Origin: Varanus komodoensis
Taxonomy: Eukaryota; Chordata; Lepidosauria; Squamata; Varanidae
Reading direction: 5' to 3'
Length of the DNA: 64,000 nt
Assembly (NCBI RefSeq): GCF_004798865.1
Contig: NW_025336114.1
Span: 310,001-374,000 of the forward strand
In this document: positions 32,745 through 46,000 of the stretch, piece by piece
Numbering within the stretch: position 1 is the first letter of the stretch
Layout of the letters: each line of letters opens with the position of its first letter
Translations under genes and position numbers: made by a program
The notes under the pieces: model-generated
Told to the model about the DNA's origin: nothing
Seen by the model: only the letters and a program-made list of their open reading frames with translations
Databases searched by the model: none

Positions 32745-33070
32745 GCCTGACATGGAAGGGAGGCATGGTTGGGCACTTGCCAAGGGCCCACATCCTATCA
32801 GGGCCCCATGGTCACTCTGCTGTTTCTCCACTCCTTTTTCACTTGCCTCTTGCCTCTTGCTCTGGCCTAGACAATGGCAATGCAGGAGGCTAGGAGGAGC
32901 AATACCTGTTCTGCATACCTGCTCACTGGTGCAGGTCTTTGGCTGACAAGCAAGCAAGTGGTAGCAGTAATGAAAAGGAGAATGAAGAGAAATAGCAGCT
33001 GGCAAGAATGGTGGTGAGAAAGCAAACTGCAAGGGAGGCCCATTGGGAGCTCCTTACCCAAGGACTCTCA
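32745..33070. repeat. Interspersed repeat U1, copy 1
   Basis: gcaagcaagtggtagcagta, then gaatgaagagaaatagcagc, corresponds to acatgcaagtggtagcaatg and gatggagagcaatagccact at 59905-59960 in the same direction. The flanking gccaagggccc occurs at one end of each. Family unknown; a non-autonomous DNA transposon is possible. Confidence 0.5.
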
Positions 33071-36000
33071 AAAAGCACGAGCTGGTCCTGAGAGATTTGT
33101 TTAGGTTTGTGACTTCCTTCCCTTCCTGCACAGGCAGCCAATATCTACAGAAGCTGGCAATACACAAAAACAAAAGCAATGTCACTGTAGCTGAGGAAAT
33201 CAATGTCTCTCATAGATATCACCAATGAGCGATTTCCCCCTTCCCTGCTTTTATTTATTTTTAGCATAAATAAATTAGAACTAAACAAATCAAATGAATG
33301 AATGTGGAGGTACCCTTTCCTCATACCATATATTGCAAATATCCCAGAATATTCCCTATCAGGGAAATTCTGCCTTACTCCCATTGAAATCAATAGCAGG
33401 CCAGTGCTCACCCACAATTTGTAGTTCAGTAATAGGCTCAGCAATGGTTTCCCTAGGACACAGGCCTTTGCCCACTTTGTTTCCCATAGTGCTATCACAA
33501 AAAATATTGCTTAAATATATCTATATATGTCTGCATCTATATAAAACAGTATGGAAAACCTCTCTAAAGAAAGAAGTGACTTACAAATGGCTATTCTCAC
33601 TCGGTCAATGCATTATCCACATACACTCAGTCAGAATAGCACAAAATGGTTCATGCTGCTATAAAAGTGGCCACATCCCCACAGACTGGCTTTAATTCTG
33701 TTATACAGTTAAACCCAATGGCAATTCAGGGCACAACTATATACAAGTTTAAAAGGGAAAACAGCCTAAAATTCCCAGGTGGCTGGGCCTTTTTGCCTGT
33801 CTAGATTTGTGTAATATTGTACCTTAAGTCTTTTTCCCTTCACTAAATGGCAAGAGCTTGTTACAGAGAATGTTACTCAAATTATTCTGGGGGAGATTGG
33901 ATATAATTTTATAGCAGTTTTGCCATAATTTTCTTTTGGACATGCAGATTAATATGAACAGACTCACACATACCCCCTCCCTCACAAATACAAACCCCAG
34001 GACCCTCCATCCAAATCATACAGTTCTGAAACATGTGTCTTTAAAGTAGCACACTTCATTTTGTCCCTGAGTCCATGCTGTAAATTTTCTCTATACATTT
34101 TTTAGAAAAAGATATTAGTACTCCGCCTATTCCATTAAGGAAGCCATTACAACAATATTCCAGCTAATTCATTCAGAAGCATTGCACAGTTTAACACAAT
34201 TTTAAAATGTTGAGTAATAAAGAAAAATGCTTACATCTTCTCTTTGTTGTAACATATTTACATTTGCGTTTACACCTATACACAAACACAACCACACACA
34301 AGTTAAAAGTTCAAAGCACCTTTCCTTCGGCTTAACATTGGAGGCTCTAGTACAGCTGGTGTTTTTAAATACTGTTGTTGGAATGGATTTGCTGAATGGA
34401 TGGAGACATTAGATGGCTTTTCTCAACTAGTTGTCATAAAGAAACGATACAGACATTCTGCAGATGTTTTAACTGACAATGCTTATGAGGTGTGTACAAA
34501 GACCCAATAATACTTTAGCGTTTGACTTCTGAAATTTGCACTGTAATAGGAAATGCTGTATTTACAATAAGTTAGAGTTCCTTTTTTCCCCTTAGAACAT
34601 GGCTATAATGTTCAGGAGGATTATTGTCTCCAATTTACATAGGAAATTAATTCCAGGCCATATGAACAGCATTAGGTGAATTTCTGTTTTCTGAATTCAC
34701 CTGTAATGCAGACACCAATTCTAACTCTCAGGACCTGTGCACACTGTTCCAAGACCTTAGGAATCTGGTTATGTTTCATACTTTGGGAAGCATTGCCACT
34801 TAACTTTGAACTGGTGTACAAATCATGGCCTGGATGAGAAAAGGAGAAAGCATGGATGGCTACACTGTTTATTAATTCAATATTTGTTATTAAAACAGAA
34901 TATTTTTTGAAAGGAAGAGGAAATGCTAATTACTTTCATTGAAGGTATTGCTTTTTCAGGAAGCTTTGCAGCCTCATACAAAACTTTTACTGCCCGTTCT
35001 GTTTTAAAAACCAAAGAACTGTCTTGCTGAACAGACCCTCTAACATGTTCATCTGTATCCAAGAGTAGCCAAGCAGCACCCTGGAAGCAGTTGCACTATG
35101 GGCAGTCCCACTATTTGCCCTCGGTATTTTTGGGCACGAAGAGGCAGATGCTGTGCTTCAAAGTACATGAAAACCTCAACCGTGTGTTTATTCTTTTTAA
35201 AGAATCAGTCTGCAGTGGGAAAATTTTGCACCGTTAGCCCCAAAGCCTATACATTGACCCAAGAATCTGGGAGCAAAATTCTGGGATTGGCACTCATGAA
35301 GTAAATGCCACTCCATGGGTCCCTTGCCAAAGGCCAAGCTCATGCTTTTTTTCTTGTTGCTGCTGTCCACCTCTCTTGTTTTGCACTGTTAAGGCACCAA
35401 AACCAGAAGATCTGCCAGTTCAAACATGCAGTCACTCGTGATGCTGTCACCCAATGGACAAACCAAGTGCTCCCTTCCTTGTGCTCTGAGAGGGAATGGT
35501 TTCATGATAGGACTGTCCCATGATGCCCACGCTCAACTTTTTGTCCCATATGTTTTGGTGCAACATACTGTAGCATGTCTAGACTTGTAATCAAATAATG
35601 ATTTTAGTGTAGTGTGAAAGAATGTGGAACCTAGGCCTCATTGCTTAAAATAAGCAAATACTATGGTAATTCTCAAAGGAAGGCTGCATCAGTAGGAGGT
35701 ACATAATGCTGTTGATATTCTGCTAATGTTTAGAATTCTGTTAATATTTAGAATGTGATCCTTAATGGTCCCTTTGGATACCTTATCACCAGAATTTGAA
35801 TATTACTATATATATGCTAATCAAAACAGGAAATTCATCCCAAGCTAATTCAGAATATTAATTTTGAATGTGATAGTAATGTAATTAACATCACATTCAA
35901 AATTCAGGTTTCAATCACTTTTAATTTTCCAATTCTATCATGTAAATATGGGCTTCTGTGTAAGAAATTCCATAAGCAAAATTTGCTGAATGAGATTTTC

Positions 36001-38299
36001 TGCCCCAAATGTGTTTCAGTTCTTCAATTCTTTCATCCTGACTCTCCCCCACCCTCACAGAGTTGCTGTAGTAAAAGGCATTCAGTGTGAAATCAAAGAG
36101 GCAAATGGATGTAAACACTTCACAAAATTAAACAAAGTGTTAATTGCCTGTTTTAATAAGACACAGATGAAACAGATGTTGACCACCACCATGCTGGTAC
36201 ACACAACTCAAGTTCATACCTGCCAGTTCTTTCACTTTCCAAGGAAGTCATATGAGAAGTGGACAATATGATCAATAAAAACAATTGCTCCATTTAGGGT
36301 ACAATCCCATGCCTTCTCGCTGTCATCTGAGGGGGCCTTAGAATTCTTTGGAGTCCCAGCACTGAGGTCCTCTGTCTTCAATGCTCTAAGGGCCAAGAAT
36401 CTACCTTGCCACTCTTTCAGTTGTCATAGGTCCACCTCTCCGGGAGCTGAAATGTACCTCAGAGAGGAGGAAAGGAGTATGCTGAGGGGACAGGTGGGAG
36501 GATCATCTCTTTATGCCAGTTCCTGTTGATGCCTCATCCTTCTTCTCTCCCTCCCTGGCACTTCATCTAAATAGCTGGAAATGGCCATCCAGATAAAACA
36601 TACAGGGCAAGAAACTGTCACAGCATCTCAGTTCACCCACTGGATGCACATGAGCCTCCATAGTCAGAGGCTTCTAAGTTGGGGACCATTGGACTGAATG
36701 TTTACTGTTGCGAAGTGAATTTGCCCAAGAACCAAGATCAACTCAATTGCCTTTGCTGGTCACATTCTCTGTATCTCATAGGTTAGCCTCGTGGCTTCTG
36801 GAGGAAGTGTTACAATCAGCACATATGATCTTCTACACACAAGGTATTTATTTTGTGCTCACTTATAGTAGCTTACAGCTGTTGAACACAACATAATCCT
36901 CCAGGGCCTTTCCCAGGCTTTGCAACCATTTCTGCATTTTTGTTTTTAAGATTGAGGAAAGTGTTCTGTTATTAGGGAAAATGCACCACCTTGTGTTTTT
37001 GAAGGAACCTGTAGAATGGCAGAGAAAGAAAACCCAAGAGTTGTGGGAACACTTAGAAGAGCTGATTAAAACTTGCAAAGAATCTAGAAGCAGAAGCCTT
37101 GGTAAAGTAGTGACTTAAAAGCCTCATATACAGAAGTCTCAAATTTGAGCAATAGTCTAGCATTTCCTTCAGAAACAAGAACCAGGCTTCCAACTTCTCT
37201 TTCTTGACTTTGATTCCTGGAGGAAATCTGGACCTGTTGCCAAGTAGGAGACAACCAAGTTTAGAGGTTTTGGCCCATTGTTCTTAAGATGCTCTACCCA
37301 GTGCTCTACACATGTAACTGGGTGTTACTGGTGCACCTTAAGCAGCTGTAAAAAGCAGCTGTTGATCCTAGATGGGGATTTATCATCAATTTCATTAGAA
37401 TAAGGATCAACAGAATCAACAGTCTTGGGAACCCTTTTCAGAAGAGGCAAAAAGTGAGCAAATAATTATGTGAAGGTGGTAAATCATGAAGGAGGGCAAA
37501 GAAGTCAATATTTTAAGAGGGATCTGATCTCTTATTTATTTACCCAGTTCACTAACAGTTCCATTCAAATGCATAGCCTGCAGTTTTTGAAGGTATTTAT
37601 GGCTGTCACCTTAACATCTTTTACAGCAGTATGGCTGGCAGACACTCAAGAGGGACAGCTTGCCCATTTCTCCATGGCTGGCAAAGCAGCACCTGTTGGA
37701 TTTCAGTTTACAACACTGTTCCACAAGGTTTGAGGCCTGTATATCAGAAAGGGGAAAATGACACCTATGCCCATTGTGCATAAGTATCAAGACAACTGAG
37801 GTCTGTTTCTAGCTCAGATGGAAAAAGTTCTGTTCAGTTATAAAGGAGAATTCAGACTGGTTAGTTTAGAAAAATAGGCTAGGAGCCAGAAAACTACATA
37901 GGTGGTTCTACCAACACCCAAGAAGTTGTGCCTTTCGAACAGCAAAGCATTGCTTCAAAGGCTGTTTGGCAAATCAATTGAAATGAAGGGGGTCTCTGAA
38001 AAAAAGATTGTGAATCAAGGTGAGGGTTTGTCATTTAAAGAAAAAAAGTTTAGAAACACCATTGCCAAGATGTATGACCTTGACTCTGTTTAACTCCTTT
38101 GATTTAGCAGTTAATGGAGAAAATTTTGTTTCCAGGTTTAGGATGGTCAGAACATTAAATTCAGAAGAGTGTCAATGTTGCTCCTTTATTTTGAGGCGAA
38201 AGCTCCTGCATTCACACATTTATCAAGCAATATTAAGTACACTTTATGCTAACAGACTCTTCAGCCTTGGTTAATAAATATGGGAAGACAGTGGTCTTT
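33071..38299. other. Intergenic between convergent genes, no gene recognised
   Basis: AT-rich, mostly non-repetitive sequence. ORFs are short and show no domain, splice context or codon pattern of a gene. A minus-strand AATAAA candidate sits at 34872-34867 (TTTATT on plus). Part could be distal TP53INP2 UTR but nothing proves it. Confidence 0.45.
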
Positions 38300-41200
38300 C
38301 CTTTACATTGAAATGTGTTCTTGTTTCATTTTCACTTTTCTAACCTAGAATTTGAGATTCAAGACAGATGTTTATTGTCTTTGTTTAAAAAAAGTGTTAA
38401 ACCTAACATTTCAAACTTACAAGTGTATAACTAGAGGATGTTCTTATATTTTATAGTACATTTCTTAGAGTATTGAGCAAGTATTTAAGAATTTGTAGAC
38501 AAAATGGCCATAAACAGGATGTGGATATTCTGGGGATGCCGATTAGAAAAGGGAAGCATAATGACCAAAATAAAGGGTTTAAATGGAAGCAATTGCCCTG
38601 TCCTTTTGGTTTTCTTACATGCATTTCAAACGTGGTTCTGTTAAAGTGGGTAACTACAGAACTGTAGTACAAACAAATTACTCATTAAGATATCTTGCTC
38701 TGAGCAGACATCCACTAAAGCTTCAGATGACAAGTTCTCTATCTCATGTTCTAGGAACTGTACTTATAGGGGACACTAGAATTGAAAAGGCTTTCTTCAA
38801 AATGCAAGTGCATATCTGACCTTTTAGGGGCCATTCCTTCCACAGGAGGCAACTTGGGTCTCTCCAGTTGTTTCACATTTGGACTCCCATGGATTTCAGC
38901 TGGCAGAGCCAATGAATAAACATTGTGGGCACTATAAACCAAGACACCTAGAAAGCACCAGGCTGCCTACCACTCTTCTACTGCCTAAAGTCCAGACCTC
39001 CATATCTTTGGCTTACATCTGTCTAGCAACTTCAGATCCCATCTTCTCTGATCCTATGAGTCCATTGAGCACAGTAACACTTACTTTCTCGTACAGCCTT
39101 CTCCCAGCCTTCCAAATGTTTTGGAAAATGGGCTTGGTGAGGATGATGAGAGTGGTAGTCCTAAATCTCTGAAGGGCATCAGGCAGAAGGCTGTGATACT
39201 AGGAAGTGTGCATAGGATTCCAGCCTTAAGCCTTGTATTCTGTCTTCTACCCTTTCCCCTTCATCATCCAGCTTCTTTCAGTACCTTATCCACTGAACGT
39301 CCTTCAGCATTCTCTTCAACATACTTTACCTCTGCAAAGTTGTAAGCCCCTTTCTCTGTTGAGGTCATTGGCTTTAGCAATGCTAAAATAAGAATACTGA
39401 TGAATTTGAAATGTTGTGTGGAGGATGGATACATGAATTAATTAAATTATGTTTTACCACTACTCTGGGTGCTAGAGCATGATCCAGCCAGAGTAAAGAA
39501 TTTCAAGTCCTATTGAAACCAGTGAGAGAAATTATTTCTCATTAAACACACTTGCTATTGGTGTGTCTGGACTGCATTCATCCCCAATAAAGGTCCTCAG
39601 AACAAGAAGTTTCACACTTCTGTTCAGAATTATTCTTTTTACAAAGTTATGATAGCAATTTCCTTTTAATATGATAAAAACATCCTTTTACCAAAGATTA
39701 TTACTATGAGCAACCTTATGATAAAAGGCATGAGAAGAAGAAATGCAAGTTTGATACTTTAATTCTATTTCAGGATTTTAGCTTTTAATTCTATTTTATG
39801 CTTATGCACATTCACATCCTTCTAAAAATTGCCAGCTCTTCCCACTGTGCTCTGCCCACATGGGTTTGAATACCTGATCATTAATCTATGGAGATGTGAA
39901 TATTATTGGGAGGAAAAACTGTGTTAGCCATGCAAATAACCAGATGGAAAAAGTCTCTTCTGTGTGTATTTTGAAAAAGCCATTATGTGTGAACTGCAGC
40001 AAACAACTCATGAGCTTTAAATAATGCTGAACCTCTGCAGCTGGTAATTGCAGAAGCTCAGGATGGACTTTCAAAGGTTTTGCCTTACATTGCATGACAT
40101 TTCTGAACAGAAAATTCTGGCATAAGCTACTCTCCATTTGAAGTTAATGACAAAACTCCCACAATTTTCCATGGAGTTGGCTCATAACCTGAATATTATG
40201 AAGAATATGCCAGGATGATTCATACCACCAGCTTCTGTATGGACTCAGCAAATATGCAATTTGTATATATTTTCAAGGGGCCTTCTATCTTGATACTTTT
40301 TTGCTAATCATTGAAATGGGACCTATTGGGTGTATTTATTGTTTGCATGTTCAAATTTGGACATAAACCTGGTATTTCCATTTCTGACATCACAGTCTAT
40401 ATCCACTGTGAAGAGTGTGATGTCATAAAGAAAGGCACTGATGTCACAGGCTCCCCATTGCAACAAGGGCCAAAAGGGAATGACAGGGCACCTTGTCCCT
40501 TCAATAACATTAAAAGAAAAAGAAATGTGATATATGCACTGGAAGCACCAAATTAGTCCAACACTGGTAACCGCTACAAGAGCCAGTGTGTTAATTCATG
40601 CTACCTAGGAACCAAGGAAAATATCAACACAAAGGGAAATGATCTCTCTTGGTAACCAAGATACATACACATTTTTCCAACACATAAAACCCCCAAAATA
40701 TACATTGGAGTTTCAGAGCAGACTTGCAGACTTGTTCCTTTATGATCTGGTTCACACATAACACTAACCTTTGGATTATTTAACCGACAGTTTGTTGCTC
40801 TACCCAGACAGGTAACTGAATAAAGTATGGTTTGTTTTCTCACTCTCTGGTTGGTTTCCTTCCTTTTTTGCCTGCTCACTCCCTGTATTCAAAATGCTTT
40901 GCAGCACTATAACCTTGGCATGTAGAGCAGCTGTTGCCTATTGCATCTGTAACTTGGTGAAACAATCCATGAATAACCCATGGTTCTGAGTTCACATGTG
41001 ATGACAACCCATAGTTTAAACAATGCAGACTTCCCAAGCCAACAACAAACCATGTGGCTTCCTTCTTGGTTGTTCATGGTTAAAAACCATGGTTTATAAG
41101 CAGCCCAGAATTCAACAACCTATATCATGGGTTAGTGTTATGTGAAAACTAGGTCAATGTTAGTGGGACATGTTGGGTTTCTTTAACCTTCAGTTACAAA

Positions 41201-41521
41201 TCTGTGAGGAATACTAGGGAAGCAGGGAAGGTAGTGAAAGAGATTAAACCCAAAGAGGAAAATAGGTCATAGATCAGAAAATGTATTTGTTGCTAAAAGG
41301 GGGAAGGGGGGAAATAAAGCCCAAGAAAAGCCCCAGAAGAACTACCATTGGATGTTGCCAGCTCAGGAGAATGTAGGAGGTTCTCTCAACATTGGACAGG
41401 GGGAATGGGTTCGTTTCAGGAAATGGACGAAGACAATCCTTTCAGTTGAAAGCATGTGAGGAAGTGATGAAGCTGAAAGTTAAAAGATAATGCCCCACAG
41501 TGTAGACTTCCTGAAGTAGCT
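38300..41521 (-). other. TP53INP2: Presumed TP53INP2 3' UTR and downstream flank
   Basis: No ORF of interest lies here. Human TP53INP2 has a roughly 3 kb 3' UTR from memory, so this stretch is expected to be partly UTR. Minus-strand AATAAA candidates are at 40340-40335 and near 38375-38370. A MITE at 40744-41155 begins about 370 bases after the stop. The true 3' end cannot be fixed from sequence alone. Confidence 0.35.
40744..41155. mobile_element. MITE of the ggttcaca family, best-preserved copy
   Basis: The left end gatctggttcacacataaca and the right end reversed gacctagttttcacataaca give inverted repeats of about 25 bases. The interior repeats catggttaaaaaccatggtt-like palindromes. It lies about 370 bases downstream of the TP53INP2 stop and so may be transcribed in its 3' UTR. 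Confidence 0.72.
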
Positions 41522-41771
41522 TTAGTAGTTGTATTGGCGCTGGCATGGTTGGTAGACAAAGCTGCCTTGGTGTTTGGCCCGTCGTGGGCGGCACTCTCTG
41601 GTGCGGTTCTGCCGCTTCATGACTTTCTGACTTAGCTTGTGCTTCTCCATCTGCTGCTTTGCTCTCTGAATCCGGCGCACTTGGTTGACCTTCTCCAAAA
41701 TGGCAGCCTTGGTGGCAAGAGAGGTGGAGTGGTGTGGGGCATGGCGCTGCAAACGGCAATCAGGAACTTCA
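41522..41771 (-). CDS. TP53INP2: TP53INP2 last coding exon
   Basis: Acceptor CATTGTGCAG before 41771; stop TAG at 41524-41522. Encodes EVPDCRLQRHAPHH through CQRQYNY, the basic C-terminal half used for nucleolar and nuclear targeting in the family. Confidence 0.96.
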
Positions 41772-43031
41772 CTGCACAATGAAAGATACACGTTTGGATA
41801 GGTCAAGACCTATTCAAGAGGACAAAAGATATATTGCATTCTCTAATCAATAGATCCCACGTGTGAGAAGGTGAGGATGTGCTGGCAAACCAGCAGACCG
41901 GCTTATCTGTTCCGAGCCCTGCTGTTCCCATTAACTGGAGGGCAAATTCTGCAGCCAGGCGCCTCCTGAACTTAGGTAGGATCACTATCCATGGACACCT
42001 AAGCCGTCTCATGTGAGGATTACATATTCCATCCAGAAGGGATGTGAGTGCAATGCACGCTGCACAAAGCCAGAGACACTCTTCACGGGAGCGCAACGTG
42101 GTGTTGACATAGTGTCCCTGGCCTGGACAGCAGCCAAGACGCCCCCTCAGACTGTGCTGGGCCTTCTCCCAATGGGCATGGCTGAGGTAGGGGATGGAGC
42201 ACTTCGTTGCCTAAGGCAGGTTGCTTGCCCAAGCCAGGTAAAGTGCATGCATGGTGGAGCCGGTCCCCAGCCAGAAGCGCAGCTGGGCAAAGCAGGGGCA
42301 TGCCTGCTGCCTAACACCCTCCAGCTTATGAAAGGCCAGGAGGTGGGGAGGTCATGCATCCCCCAACTGTTCCTCATCCATGTCCCAAAGTATGTATCCA
42401 AACGGATTAACTGGTCCCATTACCATTTTTCCAGCTCAGAATGAGCTGGGAGAGCCCACCCCTAAACAAATTCCTTGACCTAGTTGCACCCTGTCCCAAA
42501 CATACCCTTCATGGATGTGCTCCTCAGGCTTCTCGCTCTCCACAACAATGCTGCCGGTGACGTACACAGACATACTGGGGTGTTCAATCAAGAGATCCTC
42601 CATGGGGCTGCTTTCCATGCTGACAGGGTCAGGACCTTCTGCAGTAAAACAGGGGGGAGGGGTAACAAACCAACTCTCGTCCATCAAGCAGGGGTCAGGC
42701 TGAGAGGGCACGGGCCTGCTGACACAGTCACTGAGGGAGCAGGGCGAAGATGTGGTAGGTGAAGGGGACCCATGGCGGCAACGAGAAGCACAAACAGAAT
42801 CCTTCTTACCTACCCACCGCTCTTTACTGGAGGTTGAAGCATAACTATCTAATGAGAGACAACAAAAGTCACCACCCACACAAAAGGGGAACAGCCAGAA
42901 CAGCAACAGAAATAAAATTCAACACAAGCCAAACAGGAGGAGGGAGAGGGAGAGGTAATCCCACAGTTCAAAGCCATGCGGAAAGTGGAGGGCGGGGGGG
43001 GGGGGGGGGGGGGCGCGGGTGAAAAGCAGAA

Positions 43032-43073
<42 letters not shown>

Positions 43074-46000
43074 TGGTGCACACATTCAATATACAATGGA
43101 TGGGGAGGAAGGGGTGAGGGAGGAGAAGAGAAAGGGGGCCATTATTAGTACAAATGACACCCCAAAGGCATTTCTGTAATATTGCATCCCAAAACCTTCC
43201 CTGAGGAGTCAGGGCTGGCCCAAGATGTTTTGCCACCTCAAATAGCTGCACCCCATGATCTGCTCCTCAGCACCACTTGCAATTGCAATGGAGCACCATC
43301 TGGGATTTGCTTTTCAGCATGCATCCTTTGCCACAGGGCCATGGACCCAGGCAGTGCTCCTCAGATCATGTGCTGCCCCTCAAACATGACTGCCCCGAGG
43401 GGCCACTTGGGCTGCTTTTGCAAGCAGCCCAGTTTTGCAAAGTGTGAACCACCATGCTGGACAAAGGGGGAAGGGTGGTGGAGGAAAGAAACGACCCACA
43501 AGCCAAGCAAGATGCTCTCCCAAAGTGGTTTATCAAAGCACTAGAGGAACACGGAGCTGCAAAGAGCATCTGCAAATACTAAATGTGCCTGATTCTCCTT
43601 CAGCCATCACACATCTAATGTATGCTAATTAATGTATACATAGCTAAAACAAATGACTGATTACAAAGCTACTTTCAAAAGAATAAAGAAAGATGTAATT
43701 GTGGAAGGAAATCGATGGCACAAGAAGGTGCAAAGAAACAGGAAAGCTGGTTTACAATTGCACAGGTGCTATCCTTCTAGTAGAGAAGGATAGAAAAAAG
43801 AGGCTTTCCCAAGGAGGCACCCTTTCTATCCCATCCCAGATGACCCAAACCCCAGTCACTGGATAGAGGAAAAACAGAAAGGCCCTTGTTATATTAAGGT
43901 GACAACCCTGCACATCACTGGGGGAGGACTAAGCCCCTGAACATGAACACTGCTCTCTTGATGGAGCACCATTACCCAAGTGTACATGCCCATTGAATAA
44001 TTACATTGGGCGATACCCATTGGATTATTACATTCATAAAGTTCGAGAGTCAGAGAAAATATGTATTGCCATTGAACATAACACAGATCAGATTTCATTT
44101 TAGTCAGTTTTAAACCTTCATCAAGGTTCCAACTTCAACACTGTCTCTCAGGTCCATGTGTTCTGTACCTCAGTGCTAGCTTTTGCAGGCCCTGCTCCTC
44201 CTAGACTGAGTCTCCGCCATCTTGCTTCTCCTCCTGCACTTAATCTCTGAGACTATGCAGAAGGAAATGACCAAGGCCAGGATGCTGCTCCAGTTCCTCA
44301 CTCTTGTCATGACCATCATGCTCATTGTGACCAGGTGAACTCACAAGTCTTAAGCAGAGACAGCAACATAGATCAGGGTTAGCCCACCTGTGAAGGAGAG
44401 GTGCTCACATCAGGCAGCAGAGTGGGAGGAGCAGCAGATTCTCCCAGATGCTTCCACCCGCACCAAAAGGGCCTCCCACTGTCACTGTTATCCTTCCTCC
44501 TCCAGCAGATGTTCTAGAGCGGCCTGACAGCTGCTCCCCCTTTGCTCGGTTTTCTGGAGCAGCTGCTTTCCTTGTTGAGAGCCATGTGGCTGGAACAAGT
44601 GGAGGTGGGGTGCAGGTGCCCCACCCTTGAGCCAGCATGGCAGTAGCAAAGTAATAAGAAGCATGGAAGAGGGGTGGGATGGAGGGCAATGCAACGGTGG
44701 CAGCAGAAGGCAGGAATGGCTATGATGGAACAAATGGAAGAGGTGACTTTTACGATCCCTTCCGGCTCTATGATTCTATGACACTGCATTCAGACATATT
44801 GATATCCCCGTTATTCAGCCTCTTTCCTTCCTTGGCCTCCATCTGTTTTCTCTCCCACTGTCATGATAAAGATTTGCAAGGTCATTTAGTAGGGGTCTGC
44901 CTCTGTTGCTTCTGTTACTGTATGAAACATCAGATAAATCTGGGGAGGGCAGCATGTGTGCCTTCAGCCAGTCAGGCTGACAAAACCCATAAGTCTCACT
45001 CCTCATAACCAATGATTAGGAATGGTGTGGTTGTAGGTCAAAAGGCTCAGAAGGCTACAAGCTGCCTATTCCTGTTGGCACATAGAGGGACAGGCAACAT
45101 GGACTGGACTAGGAGCAGGGAGAAACAGGTTTAAACTGCCATCCACCCATAAAACTCATTGTCAGTCCTAGGCCAGCCACTGTCTCATAGGGTTGTTGTA
45201 AAACTAAAATGAAATTTGGTAGAGTGGAAAGAACCACATTTGCTCTCTTGTACTCCTTACAGTAAGAAACAGTATAAGAATGTACTAAACAAATAAAAGC
45301 ACTCTGTTGTCGTTACTTGGCATCAAGTCATGATGAAGTCATTCAAAAGCAACCCTACGAATAAAGGCTCTCTAAAATGTCCTGTCCTTGAAAGCCCTTT
45401 TCAGCAATTGCAAATTCAAGGCTGTGGTTTCCTTTATGGAATTGATCCATCTCATATTTGGTCTCTCTCTTCTTCTGCATTCAACTTTCCCTAATGTTAT
45501 TGCCTTTACAGTGAGCTTTATCTTCTTTGATATGTCCAAAGCAGACAGCCTGATTTTTGTCATTTTTGTTTCTCATGAGCTACATAGTCAAAATCTTTGC
45601 TGTAGTCTGTAAAGCACAGACAGATCTGAAATTCTTGGGGATGCTCCAGTAGCCAATGTACATTTGCTATATGATAGTAAGTGCCTCTTCTTTTTTGGAA
45701 TCATGAACACATCAGGCATTTTTAACTCCATATAGGGTAAAAATAATAACAACAGTAATAGCCTTGCTCCCCACCCACAGAGTTGGAGGTCTGAAAGTGG
45801 AAAGGGAGAGTCGCCCTCACAGGCATCCCAGCACTGGCCTCCACGGACATTATGCTTCCATGTGAGAGAATGTAGTCTTGGACAGAAAAATATTTGCTCA
45901 CTTTTGATGTAGAGAAAGAACAACAGGCTAAAGCCTATAGAGAGACACGGAAAGGGGTCTAAAAAAGCATGCTGCTGCAGGTGTTTGCAATTAGGATAAA

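Noticed and set aside
41803-42444. Overlapping ORFs on both strands in the TP53INP2 second intron
   Set aside because: They have no homology or splice support and lie between two exons whose phases join directly.
42849-43251. Poly-Gly and poly-Pro ORFs on both strands
   Set aside because: They are translations of the 20-G and 40-G runs.
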